A DNA stretch of 64,000 bases from assembly GCF_000392615.1 (NCBI RefSeq), contig NZ_KB933398.1, positions 2,494,966-2,558,965 on the forward strand. Reading direction: 5' to 3'. Within the stretch, counting starts at the first letter, position 1; each line of letters begins with the position of its first letter. This document shows, in pieces, positions 41,666 to 51,600 of this stretch. The notes below the pieces were generated by a model. It had not been told where the DNA came from. It made no database searches and saw only the letters and a list, made by a program, of their open reading frames with translations. The position numbers and the translations under genes are program-made. Source of the stretch: Lysinibacillus sphaericus OT4b.31 (GTDB lineage Bacteria > Bacillota > Bacilli > Bacillales_A > Planococcaceae).

Positions 41666-43372
41666 ATGATGAATATCACGCCTGGTAGTATAAATCAAGT
41701 GAACTACAGCCTGAAGGAATTACAAGACATTTTTTCAGCAATGAACAGTTCAATCATTGTAGCGATTACAGACCGAACAGGGAGAATCACATTTGTTAAT
41801 GATCATTTTTGTAAAATTTCTAAATATACGCGTGAAGAATTAATGGGCCAAGATCACCGGTTACTCAATTCAGGCTTCCATCCAAAGTCTTTCTTTAGAG
41901 AGATGTGGAAAACAATAGGAAAAGGGGATATGTGGAATGGTGAGGTATGCAACCGTGCTAAAGATGGTAGCCTATACTGGGTTAAAACGACGATTATCCC
42001 TTTCCTAGATGATAATGGTAAACCCTATCAATATATCGCTATCCGAGTTGATATTACCGCACAAAAAGACATAAAAAAAATAACCCACATTGCTTATCAC
42101 GATGAATTAACAGGACTGCCAAACCGTCGTAAGTTAGAACAGCGTTTAGAAAATGAATTCCATCAATCCCGACGTACGAGTGAGAAGTTTGCGTTATTTT
42201 TCATTGATGTGAATCGTTTTAAAAACATTAATGACGGTCTGGGTCACATCATCGGGGATATGTTCCTTGTGGAAATGGCAAACCGTTTACGAAATATCGA
42301 TCACACTGCCAATTCCTTTTATCGTCACAATAGTGATGAATTTGTCATGATATTAAATGATGTCAATCGAATAGAAGAGAAGGCAAAGGAAATTATTAGT
42401 GTTTTCGATGAGAGCTTTATCGTGGATACGTATGAATTTTATGCCAGCATTAGTATTGGGATTAGTGTCTTTCCAGACCATGCAAACTCCATTGAAGAGC
42501 TGCTAAAAAATGCTGATATAGCGATGTATGCTGCAAAAACCACACGTGGTAATCAGTATCGCTTGTATCGCCCGAATATGGATGAGTCGAATGATAAATG
42601 GCTATTACTAGAAACAAAACTACACCAGGCGCTAAAAAAGGATATTTTAGAATTACATTATCAACCGAAAATTGATTTAAAGACTGATAAAGTAGTTGGT
42701 ATGGAGGCATTGCTTCGCTGGTATGACCCTGAACTAGGACAAATGCCACCAGATCGTTTTATTCCGTTTGCTGAAGAATGTGGACTTATTAATGATATTG
42801 GCGTATGGGTATTAGAGAAAGCTTGTGCTCAAGCTTATACCTGGAATCAAAGCCACCGCTTAAACTTACGAGTAGCAGTGAATATTTCACCGATTCATAT
42901 TAGTACGTTTGGCTTTGTTGATATGGTACGTGGCGTACTTGCAGAAACAAAAATAGATCCGCATACACTAGAAATCGAAATTACGGAAATGAGCATGCTG
43001 GATTACACCGAAGATCTAATTAACACGATAGAGCAGTTACGATCACTCGGAATCACCATTTCTTTGGATGATTTTGGGACAGGCTATTCATCGCTCAATT
43101 ACTTAAAGAAATTCCCGGTTGATGTGCTAAAGATCGATCGTGCTTTTGTACGTGACATCGTACCTGAAAAATCAGGGATTGCAATGATTTCCGCTATGAT
43201 TTCATTAGCACATGCGTTAAACCTAAAAGTTGTAGCTGAAGGTGTCGAGGAAGAAGCTGAATTAAAGGTGCTGCGTGAACATGGCTGTGATTTTGTTCAA
43301 GGCTATTACTTTAGCAAACCGTTGTCAGTGGAGGACTTCATGAATTCAATTTTAAATAGTGCATCAGTATAA
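41666..43372 (+). CDS. PAS-GGDEF-EAL protein, likely c-di-GMP phosphodiesterase
   Basis: ATG 41666 is chosen: GGAG ends 7 bases ahead, whereas the first ATG (41660) touches it. The 568-residue protein has a PAS domain (about 15-130), a GGDEF-fold domain (about 140-300) in which the signature is NSDEF (RHNSDEF, about 222-226), and an EAL domain (about 315-560) with EALLRW, the EITE motif, DDFGTGYSSLNYLKKFPVD, KIDR and AEGVEEEAE. The GGDEF active site is altered, so synthesis is unlikely, while the EAL site looks complete. It probably lowers c-di-GMP in response to a PAS signal. No membrane segment. Confidence 0.92.
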   Translation: MMNITPGSINQVNYSLKELQDIFSAMNSSIIVAITDRTGRITFVNDHFCKISKYTREELMGQDHRLLNSGFHPKSFFREMWKTIGKGDMWNGEVCNRAKDGSLYWVKTTIIPFLDDNGKPYQYIAIRVDITAQKDIKKITHIAYHDELTGLPNRRKLEQRLENEFHQSRRTSEKFALFFIDVNRFKNINDGLGHIIGDMFLVEMANRLRNIDHTANSFYRHNSDEFVMILNDVNRIEEKAKEIISVFDESFIVDTYEFYASISIGISVFPDHANSIEELLKNADIAMYAAKTTRGNQYRLYRPNMDESNDKWLLLETKLHQALKKDILELHYQPKIDLKTDKVVGMEALLRWYDPELGQMPPDRFIPFAEECGLINDIGVWVLEKACAQAYTWNQSHRLNLRVAVNISPIHISTFGFVDMVRGVLAETKIDPHTLEIEITEMSMLDYTEDLINTIEQLRSLGITISLDDFGTGYSSLNYLKKFPVDVLKIDRAFVRDIVPEKSGIAMISAMISLAHALNLKVVAEGVEEEAELKVLREHGCDFVQGYYFSKPLSVEDFMNSILNSASV

Positions 43373-43402
43373 ATTAACTTAACCATGTGCGTTTTACAAA
43401 AG

Positions 43403-43456
43403 AAGCCTTCACTTTTTTTATCCCATTATGTGGACATAAAAGTAAAGGCTTTTTGT
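43403..43456 (+). terminator. Terminator after the EAL gene
   Basis: AGCCTT-ACTTTT pairs with AAAAGT-AAGGCT (small mismatch) followed by TTTT. Confidence 0.75.
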
Positions 43457-43532
43457 TGAGGGCACAAAAATAAGGCTAAATAGATGGGTGCATTTTCCAA
43501 AAAAATGTTGCCGAAGAGCATTCAGGTTTTCT

Positions 43533-43565
43533 AAAGCCTCCAAAAACGGTAGGAGGCTTTTTTAG
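43533..43565 (+). terminator. Second terminator upstream of ars operon
   Basis: AAAGCCTCC pairs with GGAGGCTTT, followed by TTT. It insulates the ars operon from upstream transcription. Confidence 0.85.
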
Positions 43566-43650
43566 CATAGATTGAGGCCAATTAAGACCTTAAGAAAAGT
43601 ATTTTTTTGCATAGGTACATGCCTATTGCAATTTAAAATGAGAAAATATA

Positions 43651-43670
43651 ATATAAGTATATAGTTATAT
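43651..43670. promoter_or_regulatory. Putative ArsR operator 1
   Basis: ATATAA-N8-TTATAT palindrome, overlapping the likely -10 region (TAATAT at 43649) of the arsR promoter, whose -35 may be TTGCAA at 43626. Confidence 0.65.
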
Positions 43671-43718
43671 ACGAATGTAATTACCTGTCTTTGGTTGGGG
43701 GATTTTATTTCAAACAAT

Positions 43719-43738
43719 ATATAAGTAAATGATTATAT
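43719..43738. promoter_or_regulatory. Putative ArsR operator 2
   Basis: ATATAA-GTAAATGA-TTATAT, the same arms and spacing as operator 1, 15 bases before the arsR start. Confidence 0.65.
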
Positions 43739-43753
43739 AAGGAGAGCAGATAA

Positions 43754-44074
43754 ATGGAAAACACACGACTAGAAAAACAATTAAAAGCGACTGCAGATTT
43801 GAATCGTATTAAATTACTTGCATGCATGAAAAATGGGGAGGTTTGCGTATGTGATTTTGTGGATGTGCTAGGGATTTCACAACCAGCAGTTAGTCAGCAT
43901 CTTCGAAAATTAAAGGAGGCAGGCATTATTACAGAACGCAAGGTTGGAACATGGAAACATTATCGTTTAGTGGAGGATCAAACGCCGCTGATGAAAGGTA
44001 TTTTAGAACAAATTGAGCCGTTAACAGGATGCAATTGTGGCTCTGACTGTACACACATAGGGGAGGAAAATTAA
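43754..44074 (+). CDS. arsR: Arsenic-responsive ArsR repressor
   Basis: The 106-residue winged-helix protein follows AAGGAGAGCAGATAA. It carries the As(III)-binding pattern at the DNA-binding region, EVCVCDF (Cys31, Cys33), and HTH residues [19 protein letters not shown]; the C-terminus adds a Cys-rich tail ([11 protein letters not shown]). It is the first gene of arsR-acr3-arsC and its stop overlaps the acr3 start (TTAATG). It should repress the operon by binding the two ATATAA-N8-TTATAT sites upstream, and leave DNA when arsenite binds. Confidence 0.95.
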   Translation: MENTRLEKQLKATADLNRIKLLACMKNGEVCVCDFVDVLGISQPAVSQHLRKLKEAGIITERKVGTWKHYRLVEDQTPLMKGILEQIEPLTGCNCGSDCTHIGEEN

Positions 44075-45123
44075 TGGGTAATGAATCTTTAACAAAACAG
44101 CTTTCGTTTTTAGATCGCTACTTAACGCTTTGGATTTTTGTTGCTATGGGTATTGGCGTTTTATTAAGTATTACCATGCCCACAATTGGCGAAGCATTAG
44201 AATCCATGTCTGTGGGTACAACATCCATACCGATTGCCATAGGGTTAATTGTTATGATGTATCCACCACTGGCAAAGGTTAAATATGAGGAAATGTGGCG
44301 TGTGTTTAAAGATTGGAAAGTACTTTTACTGTCACTTTTGCAAAACTGGCTACTTGGTCCGTTCTTAATGTTCTTTTTAGCGATACTCTTCTTGCATGAT
44401 TATCCAGAGTATATGGCAGGACTCATTATGATTGGATTAGCTCGATGTATTGCCATGGTCATCGTGTGGAATGACCTAGCTCGTGGAGATCGAGAATATG
44501 TAGCTGGTCTAGTTGCCTTTAACTCCATTTTTCAGATTGTAACGTATTCGATTTTTGCCTACTTTTTCTTAAATGTTTTACCTGGTTGGTTTGGCTTAAA
44601 GAATTTCAATGTGTCCATTTCCATGTGGGAAATTACAAAGAGTGTCCTGATATACTTAGGGATACCATTTGCAGCCGGATTCTTAACCCGCTGGATAGGC
44701 ATCAAAACAACAGGGAAACAGTGGTATGAGGAAAAACTTTTACCAAAGATTTCGCCACTAACTTTAATCGCACTGCTTTTCACCATTGTGATGATGTTTG
44801 CCTTAAAGGGTGAGCAACTAGTCGAATTACCACTTGATGTTGTACGTATAGCGATTCCATTATTTATTTACTTTGTGGTGATGTTTGCAGTATCATTCTT
44901 CTCTTCTCGTAAAGCTGGAGCATCTTATCCTGTCACTGCAGCCCTTTCTTTTACAGCTGCTAGTAATAACTTTGAGTTAGCCATTGCTGTAACTGTTGGT
45001 GTTTTTGGACTTCATAGTGGGGTGGCGTTTGCCGCTGTAATTGGTCCACTTGTCGAAGTACCCGTTCTTATTGGACTTGTATGGGTTGCCTTACGCTGGC
45101 AGAAAAAATATTTTAAAAACTAA
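44074..45123 (+). CDS. acr3: Arsenite efflux permease Acr3
   Basis: The 349-residue protein has about 10 membrane helices and the Acr3 landmarks: [38 protein letters not shown] with the essential Cys, and [19 protein letters not shown]. It is of the Acr3(1) type, unrelated to ArsB. Together with arsenate reductase downstream it gives resistance to arsenate and arsenite. Translationally coupled to arsR. Confidence 0.96.
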   Translation: MGNESLTKQLSFLDRYLTLWIFVAMGIGVLLSITMPTIGEALESMSVGTTSIPIAIGLIVMMYPPLAKVKYEEMWRVFKDWKVLLLSLLQNWLLGPFLMFFLAILFLHDYPEYMAGLIMIGLARCIAMVIVWNDLARGDREYVAGLVAFNSIFQIVTYSIFAYFFLNVLPGWFGLKNFNVSISMWEITKSVLIYLGIPFAAGFLTRWIGIKTTGKQWYEEKLLPKISPLTLIALLFTIVMMFALKGEQLVELPLDVVRIAIPLFIYFVVMFAVSFFSSRKAGASYPVTAALSFTAASNNFELAIAVTVGVFGLHSGVAFAAVIGPLVEVPVLIGLVWVALRWQKKYFKN

Positions 45124-45135
45124 GGAGCACTCAAT

Positions 45136-45546
45136 ATGACATGCACACTTTATTTCTTATGTACTGGGAACTCTTGTCGTAGTCAAATGGCTGACGGGTG
45201 GGCCAGAAAATTACTACCGAAAGATTGGACCGTAAAAAGCGCAAGCATTGAAGCACACGGCGTGAATTCGAATGCTATCAAAGCTATGTCAGAAGTAGGA
45301 ATTGATATTTCGGATCATACATCTAATTTAACTGATTTTGAGACATTAAATAACGCAACACTTGTTGTTACGCTATGTAGTGATGCGACTGCTCAATGTC
45401 CGATGACGCCACCGCACGTTCGTCGTGAGCACTGGGGGTTTGAAGATCCTGCGAAAGCACCTGGGACAGATGAAGAAAAGTGGGCGGTTTTCCAAAATGT
45501 ACGCGATGCAATAGGAAAACGCATTGAACAATTCGTAGCTGAGTAG
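45136..45546 (+). CDS. arsC: Arsenate reductase ArsC, thioredoxin-coupled
   Basis: The 136-residue protein follows AAGGAGCACTCAAT, 12 bases after acr3. It is of the LMW-phosphatase fold: P-loop [11 protein letters not shown] (Cys9-x5-Arg15), with Cys81 and Cys88 in [13 protein letters not shown] forming the redox relay, and the DPA loop [10 protein letters not shown]. This is the pI258/Bacillus ArsC class that uses thioredoxin. It converts arsenate to arsenite for export by Acr3. Confidence 0.96.
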   Translation: MTCTLYFLCTGNSCRSQMADGWARKLLPKDWTVKSASIEAHGVNSNAIKAMSEVGIDISDHTSNLTDFETLNNATLVVTLCSDATAQCPMTPPHVRREHWGFEDPAKAPGTDEEKWAVFQNVRDAIGKRIEQFVAE

Positions 45547-45730
45547 CTGACATAAATTGAAGGAAATTCATGTTCATGAGCCAGCAATGAGCCGCTCTAC
45601 AGGCTTATGTGGACCATCTACTGACACAGAACGAACGATTGTCTACTGTGAAATTCAGATATGTTCATCCATTCATAAAGCTTTTTCAATATTACGTCTA
45701 GCTTCATGCTAGACGAAAAAAATACTTTAT

Positions 45731-45750
45731 ATATAAGAGAATGGTTATAT
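45731..45750. promoter_or_regulatory. Putative ArsR operator 3, before the flavoprotein
   Basis: ATATAA-GAGAATGG-TTATAT, identical arms and 8-base spacer to the two sites before arsR, 30 bases upstream of the flavoprotein start. The stretch 45547-45730 before it has no gene; a hairpin CGTCTAGC/GCTAGACG at 45695-45715 lacks a T-tract. Confidence 0.65.
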
Positions 45751-45780
45751 TGAAACTTTAAAGAAAAGAAGGGTATATTT

Positions 45781-47127
45781 ATGAAAACACTTAACGTAAT
45801 CAAACAAAATGATTCTTGTTGTACCACGGCTAAAGGCATTGAGGTGCAAGAGGCTATGAATGATTTAAATAAGAATTTCCCTATTGTAATAATTGGTGCT
45901 GGTCCAATCGGGTTAGCAGCAGCTGCTCATTTAGTGGAAAGAAATCAGTCGTTTATTTTACTAGAGGCAGGAAATGAAATTGCTCATAATATTCGTACGT
46001 GGGGCCATGTCACACTATTTTCTCCATGGCGATACAACATCAATAAAGCTGCTAAAGCTTTACTTGAGGACACGGATTGGCAAGAGCCTGACTTAGAAAC
46101 AATACCTACTGGGCATGAGTTAATTGATCTCTATTTAAAGCCTTTAGCAGCGTTAGCACAAATAAAACCTTGTATTCAACTAAACTCAAAAGTAGTAGGG
46201 ATTTCACGTCAATTGAATGATAAGATGAAATCAAAAAATCGAGTAAATCAGTCCTTTAAGATTTATGTGGAACAGGGGGACGACATCAATGTCATTGAGG
46301 CGAAAGCTGTTATTGATGCGACAGGTACGTGGGGGAATCCAAATCCAGCAAATTGTACAGGTGTTTGGCTCCAAAATGAAAAAATATTAGCAGATCATAT
46401 TGAGTATGGCATTCCTGAAATAAAAATGAATTCTACAAGATATGCTAAGAAGAAGATTGCTGTCATTGGAGGCGGTCATTCAGCTATCATAGCTCTTGCT
46501 GAATTACAACAAGAGGATCCTTCAACGAAACTTGTTTGGATTATGCGTAAAAAATCTGTAGAAGAAGCCTATGGTGGCGAAGAAAAAGATGCGCTGACTG
46601 CACGGGGTGCTCTCGGTATACGTATGCATGAATTAGTAGATACAGGTAAGATCGAGGTAGTTACACCCTTCTATATTTCACAGGTGAAAAAAGGTGAGAA
46701 CATCAATATTGTTGGTACTATTAACGGAGAACAGAAAGTATTAACAGGATTCTATGAACTTATTGTCAATGCAGGAAATCGACCAGATTTTACTATTAAT
46801 AGCGAACTACGTCTTTCCATTGATACAGCAACAGAAAGTGTGCACGCATTAGCGCCACTAATTGATCCTAATGAGCATAGTTGTGGAACAGTTCGAGCGC
46901 ATGGAGAAGAAATACTACGACAGCCAGAAAAAGGTTTCTATATTGTGGGCGCAAAGAGCTATGGACGCGCACCAACATTTTTAATGGCAACAGGCTATGA
47001 ACAAGTCCGTTCAATAACAGCCTATTTATCAGGTGATGAAGAAGCTTCGCAACGTGTGGAATTGGTGTTACCAGAAACAGGCGTATGCAGTATTAATCTT
47101 GTCAATAAATCAAATACATGTTGTTAA
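45781..47127 (+). CDS. Arsenic-linked FAD-dependent oxidoreductase (ArsO-like)
   Basis: The 448-residue protein follows AAAGAAGGGTATATTT. Residues 37-70 form the FAD-binding Rossmann fold (VIIGAGPIGLAAAAHL, ending in acidic LLEAG); a second dinucleotide site is IAVIGGGHSAIIALAEL near 226. It has flavin monooxygenase features (RTWGHVTLFSPW). Unusual: a CC pair at residues 12-13 (NDSCCTTAKG) and another CC at the extreme C-terminus (SNTCC). The ArsR-type palindrome upstream and its place after arsC suggest arsenic control. It may act on arsenic species or thiol chemistry; this is inferred. Confidence 0.82.
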   Translation: MKTLNVIKQNDSCCTTAKGIEVQEAMNDLNKNFPIVIIGAGPIGLAAAAHLVERNQSFILLEAGNEIAHNIRTWGHVTLFSPWRYNINKAAKALLEDTDWQEPDLETIPTGHELIDLYLKPLAALAQIKPCIQLNSKVVGISRQLNDKMKSKNRVNQSFKIYVEQGDDINVIEAKAVIDATGTWGNPNPANCTGVWLQNEKILADHIEYGIPEIKMNSTRYAKKKIAVIGGGHSAIIALAELQQEDPSTKLVWIMRKKSVEEAYGGEEKDALTARGALGIRMHELVDTGKIEVVTPFYISQVKKGENINIVGTINGEQKVLTGFYELIVNAGNRPDFTINSELRLSIDTATESVHALAPLIDPNEHSCGTVRAHGEEILRQPEKGFYIVGAKSYGRAPTFLMATGYEQVRSITAYLSGDEEASQRVELVLPETGVCSINLVNKSNTCC

Positions 47128-47448
47128 TAATTCGACTGTTAGCGAAAGCTAGCAGTCCTTTTTGACTCAACAAAGTTAGGGGGAAAAGGTGAGCACATTC
47201 TAGTGACTTGACCACTACCTTCTGGAGAGGGCCAAGTATGACAAAGCTATCTCGAGATTCATTATCTAAAAAACGATCATAATCAAATTATTTTTACCTC
47301 ATTAAAGTGCCAGATAATGGTATGGCAAGGGAACTTGACATGTCACCTTTTGGTGTCCTATAATCATTAAGACAACAAAAGGTGTCATATTATTAAGAAG
47401 TTTAATTGCTGGCATTACAGGGAATAATAATGAAAAGGTGGGGGGATT
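47128..47448. other. Intergenic region with promoter of the ArsR/SRPBCC operon
   Basis: The first 170 bases show no gene; the frame at 47238 (MTKLSRDSLSKKRS) stops after 14 codons. The last part holds a strong promoter and operator described separately. Confidence 0.55.
47335..47387 (+). promoter_or_regulatory. Promoter with overlapping 17-bp inverted operator
   Basis: TTGACA (47335-47340) and TATAAT (47359-47364) are 18 bases apart. The spacer is TGTCACCTTTTGGTGTC (47341-47357), itself partly palindromic, and its inverted copy GACAACAAAAGGTGTCA (47371-47387) lies just after the -10; 15 of 17 positions match. This is the layout of an autorepressed ArsR/SmtB-type promoter. Confidence 0.8.
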
Positions 47449-47775
47449 TTGAACGAAAAAAGTCAAGTGAGGGATGTTTTTGCCGCTGTTGCCGATCCAA
47501 CAAGGCGAGAATTGCTTCAAATGTTGGCAGATGTTGAAGAATTACCCCTACATCAGATAACGGTTCATTTTCGAATGGGTCGTACAGCAGTTTCTAAGCA
47601 TTTGGCTGTCCTTCAAGATGCAAATCTCGTAATTACTAGAAGGGTTGGTAGAGAAACGAGGTATCGGTTGAATGCTACACCGTTGAAAGAAATTCAAGAT
47701 TGGGTATCTTATTACGAAGGATTCTGGAAAGAAAGAATTGATAAATTAAAACTTTTATTGGAGGAAAAACAATGA
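47449..47775 (+). CDS. ArsR/SmtB family repressor without metal-binding cysteines
   Basis: TTG 47449 starts the gene, after GGTGGGGGG. The 108-residue winged-helix protein has VFAAVADPTRRELLQMLADV and HFRMGRTAVSKHLAVLQDAN (recognition helix) and no cysteines, so it does not sense metal in the ArsR way. It resembles the SdpR-like group paired with SRPBCC proteins. Its stop overlaps the next start (ATGA). Confidence 0.9.
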   Translation: MNEKSQVRDVFAAVADPTRRELLQMLADVEELPLHQITVHFRMGRTAVSKHLAVLQDANLVITRRVGRETRYRLNATPLKEIQDWVSYYEGFWKERIDKLKLLLEEKQ

Positions 47776-48185
47776 AATCAGATGTATCATTAGATTTTAA
47801 ATTTACAAGTTCAATTGAGCAGGTGTGGAACGCATTAACAGATTCGGATACTCTCGCAAAATGGATATGGAAAAATGACTTTAAACCACTCGTAGGTCAT
47901 CAATTTCAATTCCGAGCTGAGCCAAATGAATGGTGGGATGGAATTGTAGATTGTAAGGTGCTCGAAGTGAACGAACCTCATCTATTATCTTACACTTGGG
48001 CAAGTGCTGGAGAAAGCACTACTGTTACTTGGACTTTGACAAAAGATTCAGATGGCACTGTCCTTCTACATCTCGATCAAACTGGATTTAGTGAAGAAAC
48101 AAAAGCTCGCGAGGGAGCCATCGAGGGAGCTAAATATGCTTGGATGAATATGAGTGAACAGCTCGAAAAAGTGTTAGCACTGTAA
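47772..48185 (+). CDS. SRPBCC (AHSA1/START-like) domain protein
   Basis: The 137-residue protein overlaps the repressor gene by 4 bases. It begins MKSDVSLDFKFTSSIEQVWN, the AHSA1 opening, followed by ALTDSDTLAKWIWKNDFKPL and VTWTLTKDSDGTVLLHLDQT. The fold makes a hydrophobic pocket for lipids or small aromatic compounds. In these two-gene operons it may bind the signal that relieves repression. Substrate unknown. Confidence 0.9.
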   Translation: MKSDVSLDFKFTSSIEQVWNALTDSDTLAKWIWKNDFKPLVGHQFQFRAEPNEWWDGIVDCKVLEVNEPHLLSYTWASAGESTTVTWTLTKDSDGTVLLHLDQTGFSEETKAREGAIEGAKYAWMNMSEQLEKVLAL

Positions 48186-48225
48186 AAGAGATTTCTTCAT
48201 CCTCGTTAACGAGACATTAACAATA

Positions 48226-48266
48226 AAGGGCGCTTTTCTAAAGCAAGAAAGAAAGGCGCCCTTCTT
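48226..48266 (+). terminator. Terminator, GGGCGC hairpin family member 1
   Basis: AAGGGCGCTTTTCT pairs with AGAAAGGCGCCCTT-like sequence (48250-48263), followed by CTTA. A related hairpin is found at 61388 and 62029. A second hairpin, GACGCTTTTC/GAAAGCGTC with ATTTTTA, lies at 48325-48358. Confidence 0.75.
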
Positions 48267-48358
48267 ATGCAATTATCTGTCATATAATTGCAGTCAGTAT
48301 TTTTCAAACGATTTTCTACAATCGGACGCTTTTCAGGAACACGGAAAGCGTCATTTTT

Positions 48359-48666
48359 AATGGGACAAAGGATTGAGTCCAATAACAATTTTGGTTATTT
48401 AGCAAATGAGCAGGATGGTTGGTTGTAGAAACTTTTGTAATTTGAGTAAATACTTTGTGGGTTTGAGACTGAAAAAAGGATCACTAATTGCTGGATGTGA
48501 GCCATGAAATTATTTCTTCAAAACCGGATAAGTGCATAGATAACAAGAAATATAGAAATCTTCGTCTACAATTCGTATGCATTTGTCGATTCGAAAAATA
48601 CACAACTTATGCTGCAGTTTTACTAACATGGTAATACTTAATTTAGACAACAGAAAGGATATCACT
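48359..48666. other. Upstream region of the UvrA-like gene, no gene recognised
   Basis: No credible frame with a ribosome binding site. The 30 codons that could extend the UvrA-like gene upstream (from 48577) have no site and do not resemble the family start, so this stretch is taken as leader DNA. Confidence 0.5.
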
Positions 48667-51600
48667 ATGAACATAAATCAATTAATTGCCAACAATATTA
48701 ACCAATTAGATGCAGTACTACCAGTAAATAAATCGTTAGGAATTGCTGGATTGTCTGGATCTGGTAAAACGACTTTTTGCCAAACAATTGGTGAAGAATC
48801 CAAGAAGCGTCTTGTTTCCTTATTGCCAAAGGCAGAATATCAGTATTTATTTCCTAATATTATGGAAACAAATTTCAGTGCCATCAAGATGGAAGACATA
48901 CCTCTCGTACTTTTTCTCGGGAAATCATCCATTTCTTCCAATCCTCGTTCAACAATTGGCACACATACGGGTGTTTTTAAAGAGATTCGCGAACAGCTTG
49001 CTGAACAATTTAATCTTTCGCCAGAAGTTTTTTCATTTAATAATGCATTAGGCTGGTGTCCAGATTGTAAAGGGCGCGGTACTACCAAAAATGTTGAATG
49101 TAAGAAGTGTCAGGGCAGGCGCTATAATCCAGAAGTTGAGCAATATAAAATTGAATTACTTGATAAAGCACAGAATATTTCCGATATCAACGACTTAAGC
49201 ATTGAAACCATTTTTTCACTAGCAGGAGTTTTAAATATTAGTGAAGCAAAACAACATATTCTAAAAAATATTATCAATATGAATATTGGTTACTTAACAT
49301 TAAATCGTATTATGGGTACTTTGTCAGGTGGAGAATTGACACGCCTTTACTTGGCCGAATTCATGGCAACAAGTGAAAATACCGTTATTATTATTGATGA
49401 AATTTCCGTGGGTCTTGATCACCAAACACTATTGAAAATTTTACAAGAGATTAAACAATTGGGCTATAAAAATCAAATTTGGCTTATTGACCATTCTGAC
49501 ACGGTGCTTAACACAGCGGAAGAGCAATTGTTCTTCGGACCTGGTAGTGGTAAATATGGTGGGAAAATTGTCGATGAATCCCCTCGTCCAAAACCAATCA
49601 TTTGTGAACAAAATCAGGCAATACCAACGCAATACTATCAATTTCATGATCTTTACTGTCGTAATATTCAAATGGCTGAAATTCACATTCCTAAAAATAG
49701 AATTGTCACATTTACGGGAGAGTCTGGATGTGGTAAATCTACACTTGTCAATGAATGTATGGCCAAAGATTTTGTGAAGCGCTATCCAAAAGATAAACTC
49801 GTTATGGTAGGGCAAGATCGTAACCAATCGATTACGAGTCGGTCAACCGTTGCGACGTTTCTTGATATTAAGAAGAAACTCACAAAATATAGTAACGATA
49901 TTGATGATATTTTTCAGCGCTCGATTGAAGATATTATTGATGAATTACCAAATGAAGACATCGCTCATAAACGTTTGAGCTTATTAATCAAACTGGGACT
50001 TGGTTATTTGACATTGGAAAGAAAAACACAATCTTTATCGACTGGTGAATTTCAATGTGTCCATTTAGTTTCTGAACTGTTTGCCAACTCAAGAAACCCA
50101 CATACGCTTTTTATTTTTGACGAACCTTCAAAAGGTTTATCACAAAATATTTTAAATCAATTCATTGATAGTGTTAGGGTCATTCTACAAGATGAATCCG
50201 TGTCAATGATAATGATTGAACATAATGCCTATATGCTAGAAAACTCTGATTTTATCGTTGATTTTGGTAAAAGACAGCCTGCACCTATAGCGCATCTTGC
50301 TGTTGTCAGTCATGCTGATTATTATCGTCAACCAAACAGTGCGAATAGAGTTGCTCCATTGCAAATTTCTTCAACTATCCATCAACAAAATGGCATTAAC
50401 TATTTAAAAGAACATCATATTGCCTATTTTAAAAATGCAGAAAACGTCTATAAGGGCGGCATCTTGAAAAGCCTATCATCAATGGCTCGTTTGATTTATG
50501 GTGAGTTCGAATCTGAAACCATTGCACCCGTCATCGCCATTGATCTGGAACGTCACTTGTATAGTCAATATAGTTTTCTCTATGAAATCGGTGGATTAAT
50601 TAACCATATAGTCGCGGCTCATCCAACCAATAAAGATACGAATAGCTTTGACTTCTATTATCAAGACAATCATTGTCCAAGCTGCTCAGGCCGTGGGGTG
50701 ATTGAAAAATTTGACTTTGATGTAGTTGTCCAGGACAAAACCGTGCCATTTTGGGATGGCCTATTACATCCTGACGTCATGGAAGTATTAAAATACTATC
50801 AATACCCGAAATTACAATTCCTCTTTGATGAGATTAAAAATGAGCTTGGTCAAGATATAAGCAAAAGTTATCATGATATGACGGAAGCAGAAAAACATAC
50901 CTTCTTATATGGCTATTGGGAAAAGTCATTTTATGATAAAGCAGGCAAGGCATCGAGGACATGGGAAGGCTTTAATTTAATCATTGGGCGCTATATATTT
51001 GTATCGAAATCGATTATTAAAGAGCACATAAAAGCATCCAAAGAGATGATTACCTGTCCAATCTGTCAAGGGACTGTGCTAAACCATCATAAAAAGCTTA
51101 CATTTGGCGACACGGATATACGTGACATTATTCAGCAACCAATAAATCAAGTGATGAAAACAGTTGGTAAGTTACACATACTAGAAAAACTAAAGTCTAT
51201 CGTCGGCGGTGATATGACTTTGACTGAAGATGTCTCCCTATTGCCTAGGGAAACACAGGTCGCACTGAAAATGTTTGAACTGGAGCAGGGAAGCTTTGCC
51301 CATTATGAAATGGTTTTACAAAATGTCCTACCATTTTGGGGCAGTATTAGCGATAATATCGAAACCATCAGCATGAATAATCGCATCACCATCTGTGATT
51401 TTGACAATATTACCGAAACGAGAGAAACCATCATTGATAAATATTTCACCAATGGAAAATACAAAAAATTGACGTATGTCTACGAAGCGCTCGGTTACAA
51501 AAAAATTGTCACCCTCATTAATAAAGTTAAAGCAAGTCATCCATGTCCATTCTGCAAAGGGAAGAAAGTCATATCGGAGGATGGGCTCCATGATGGCGTT

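Noticed and set aside
45695..45715. Hairpin CGTCTAGC/GCTAGACG as terminator of arsC
   Set aside because: It is followed by A residues, not T, on the + strand, and there is no - strand gene it could serve.
47207..47240. MerR-type promoter (TTGACC, ACTACCTTCTGGAGAGGG)
   Set aside because: The dyad is imperfect, no -10 at the right distance was seen, and the frame behind it stops after 14 codons.
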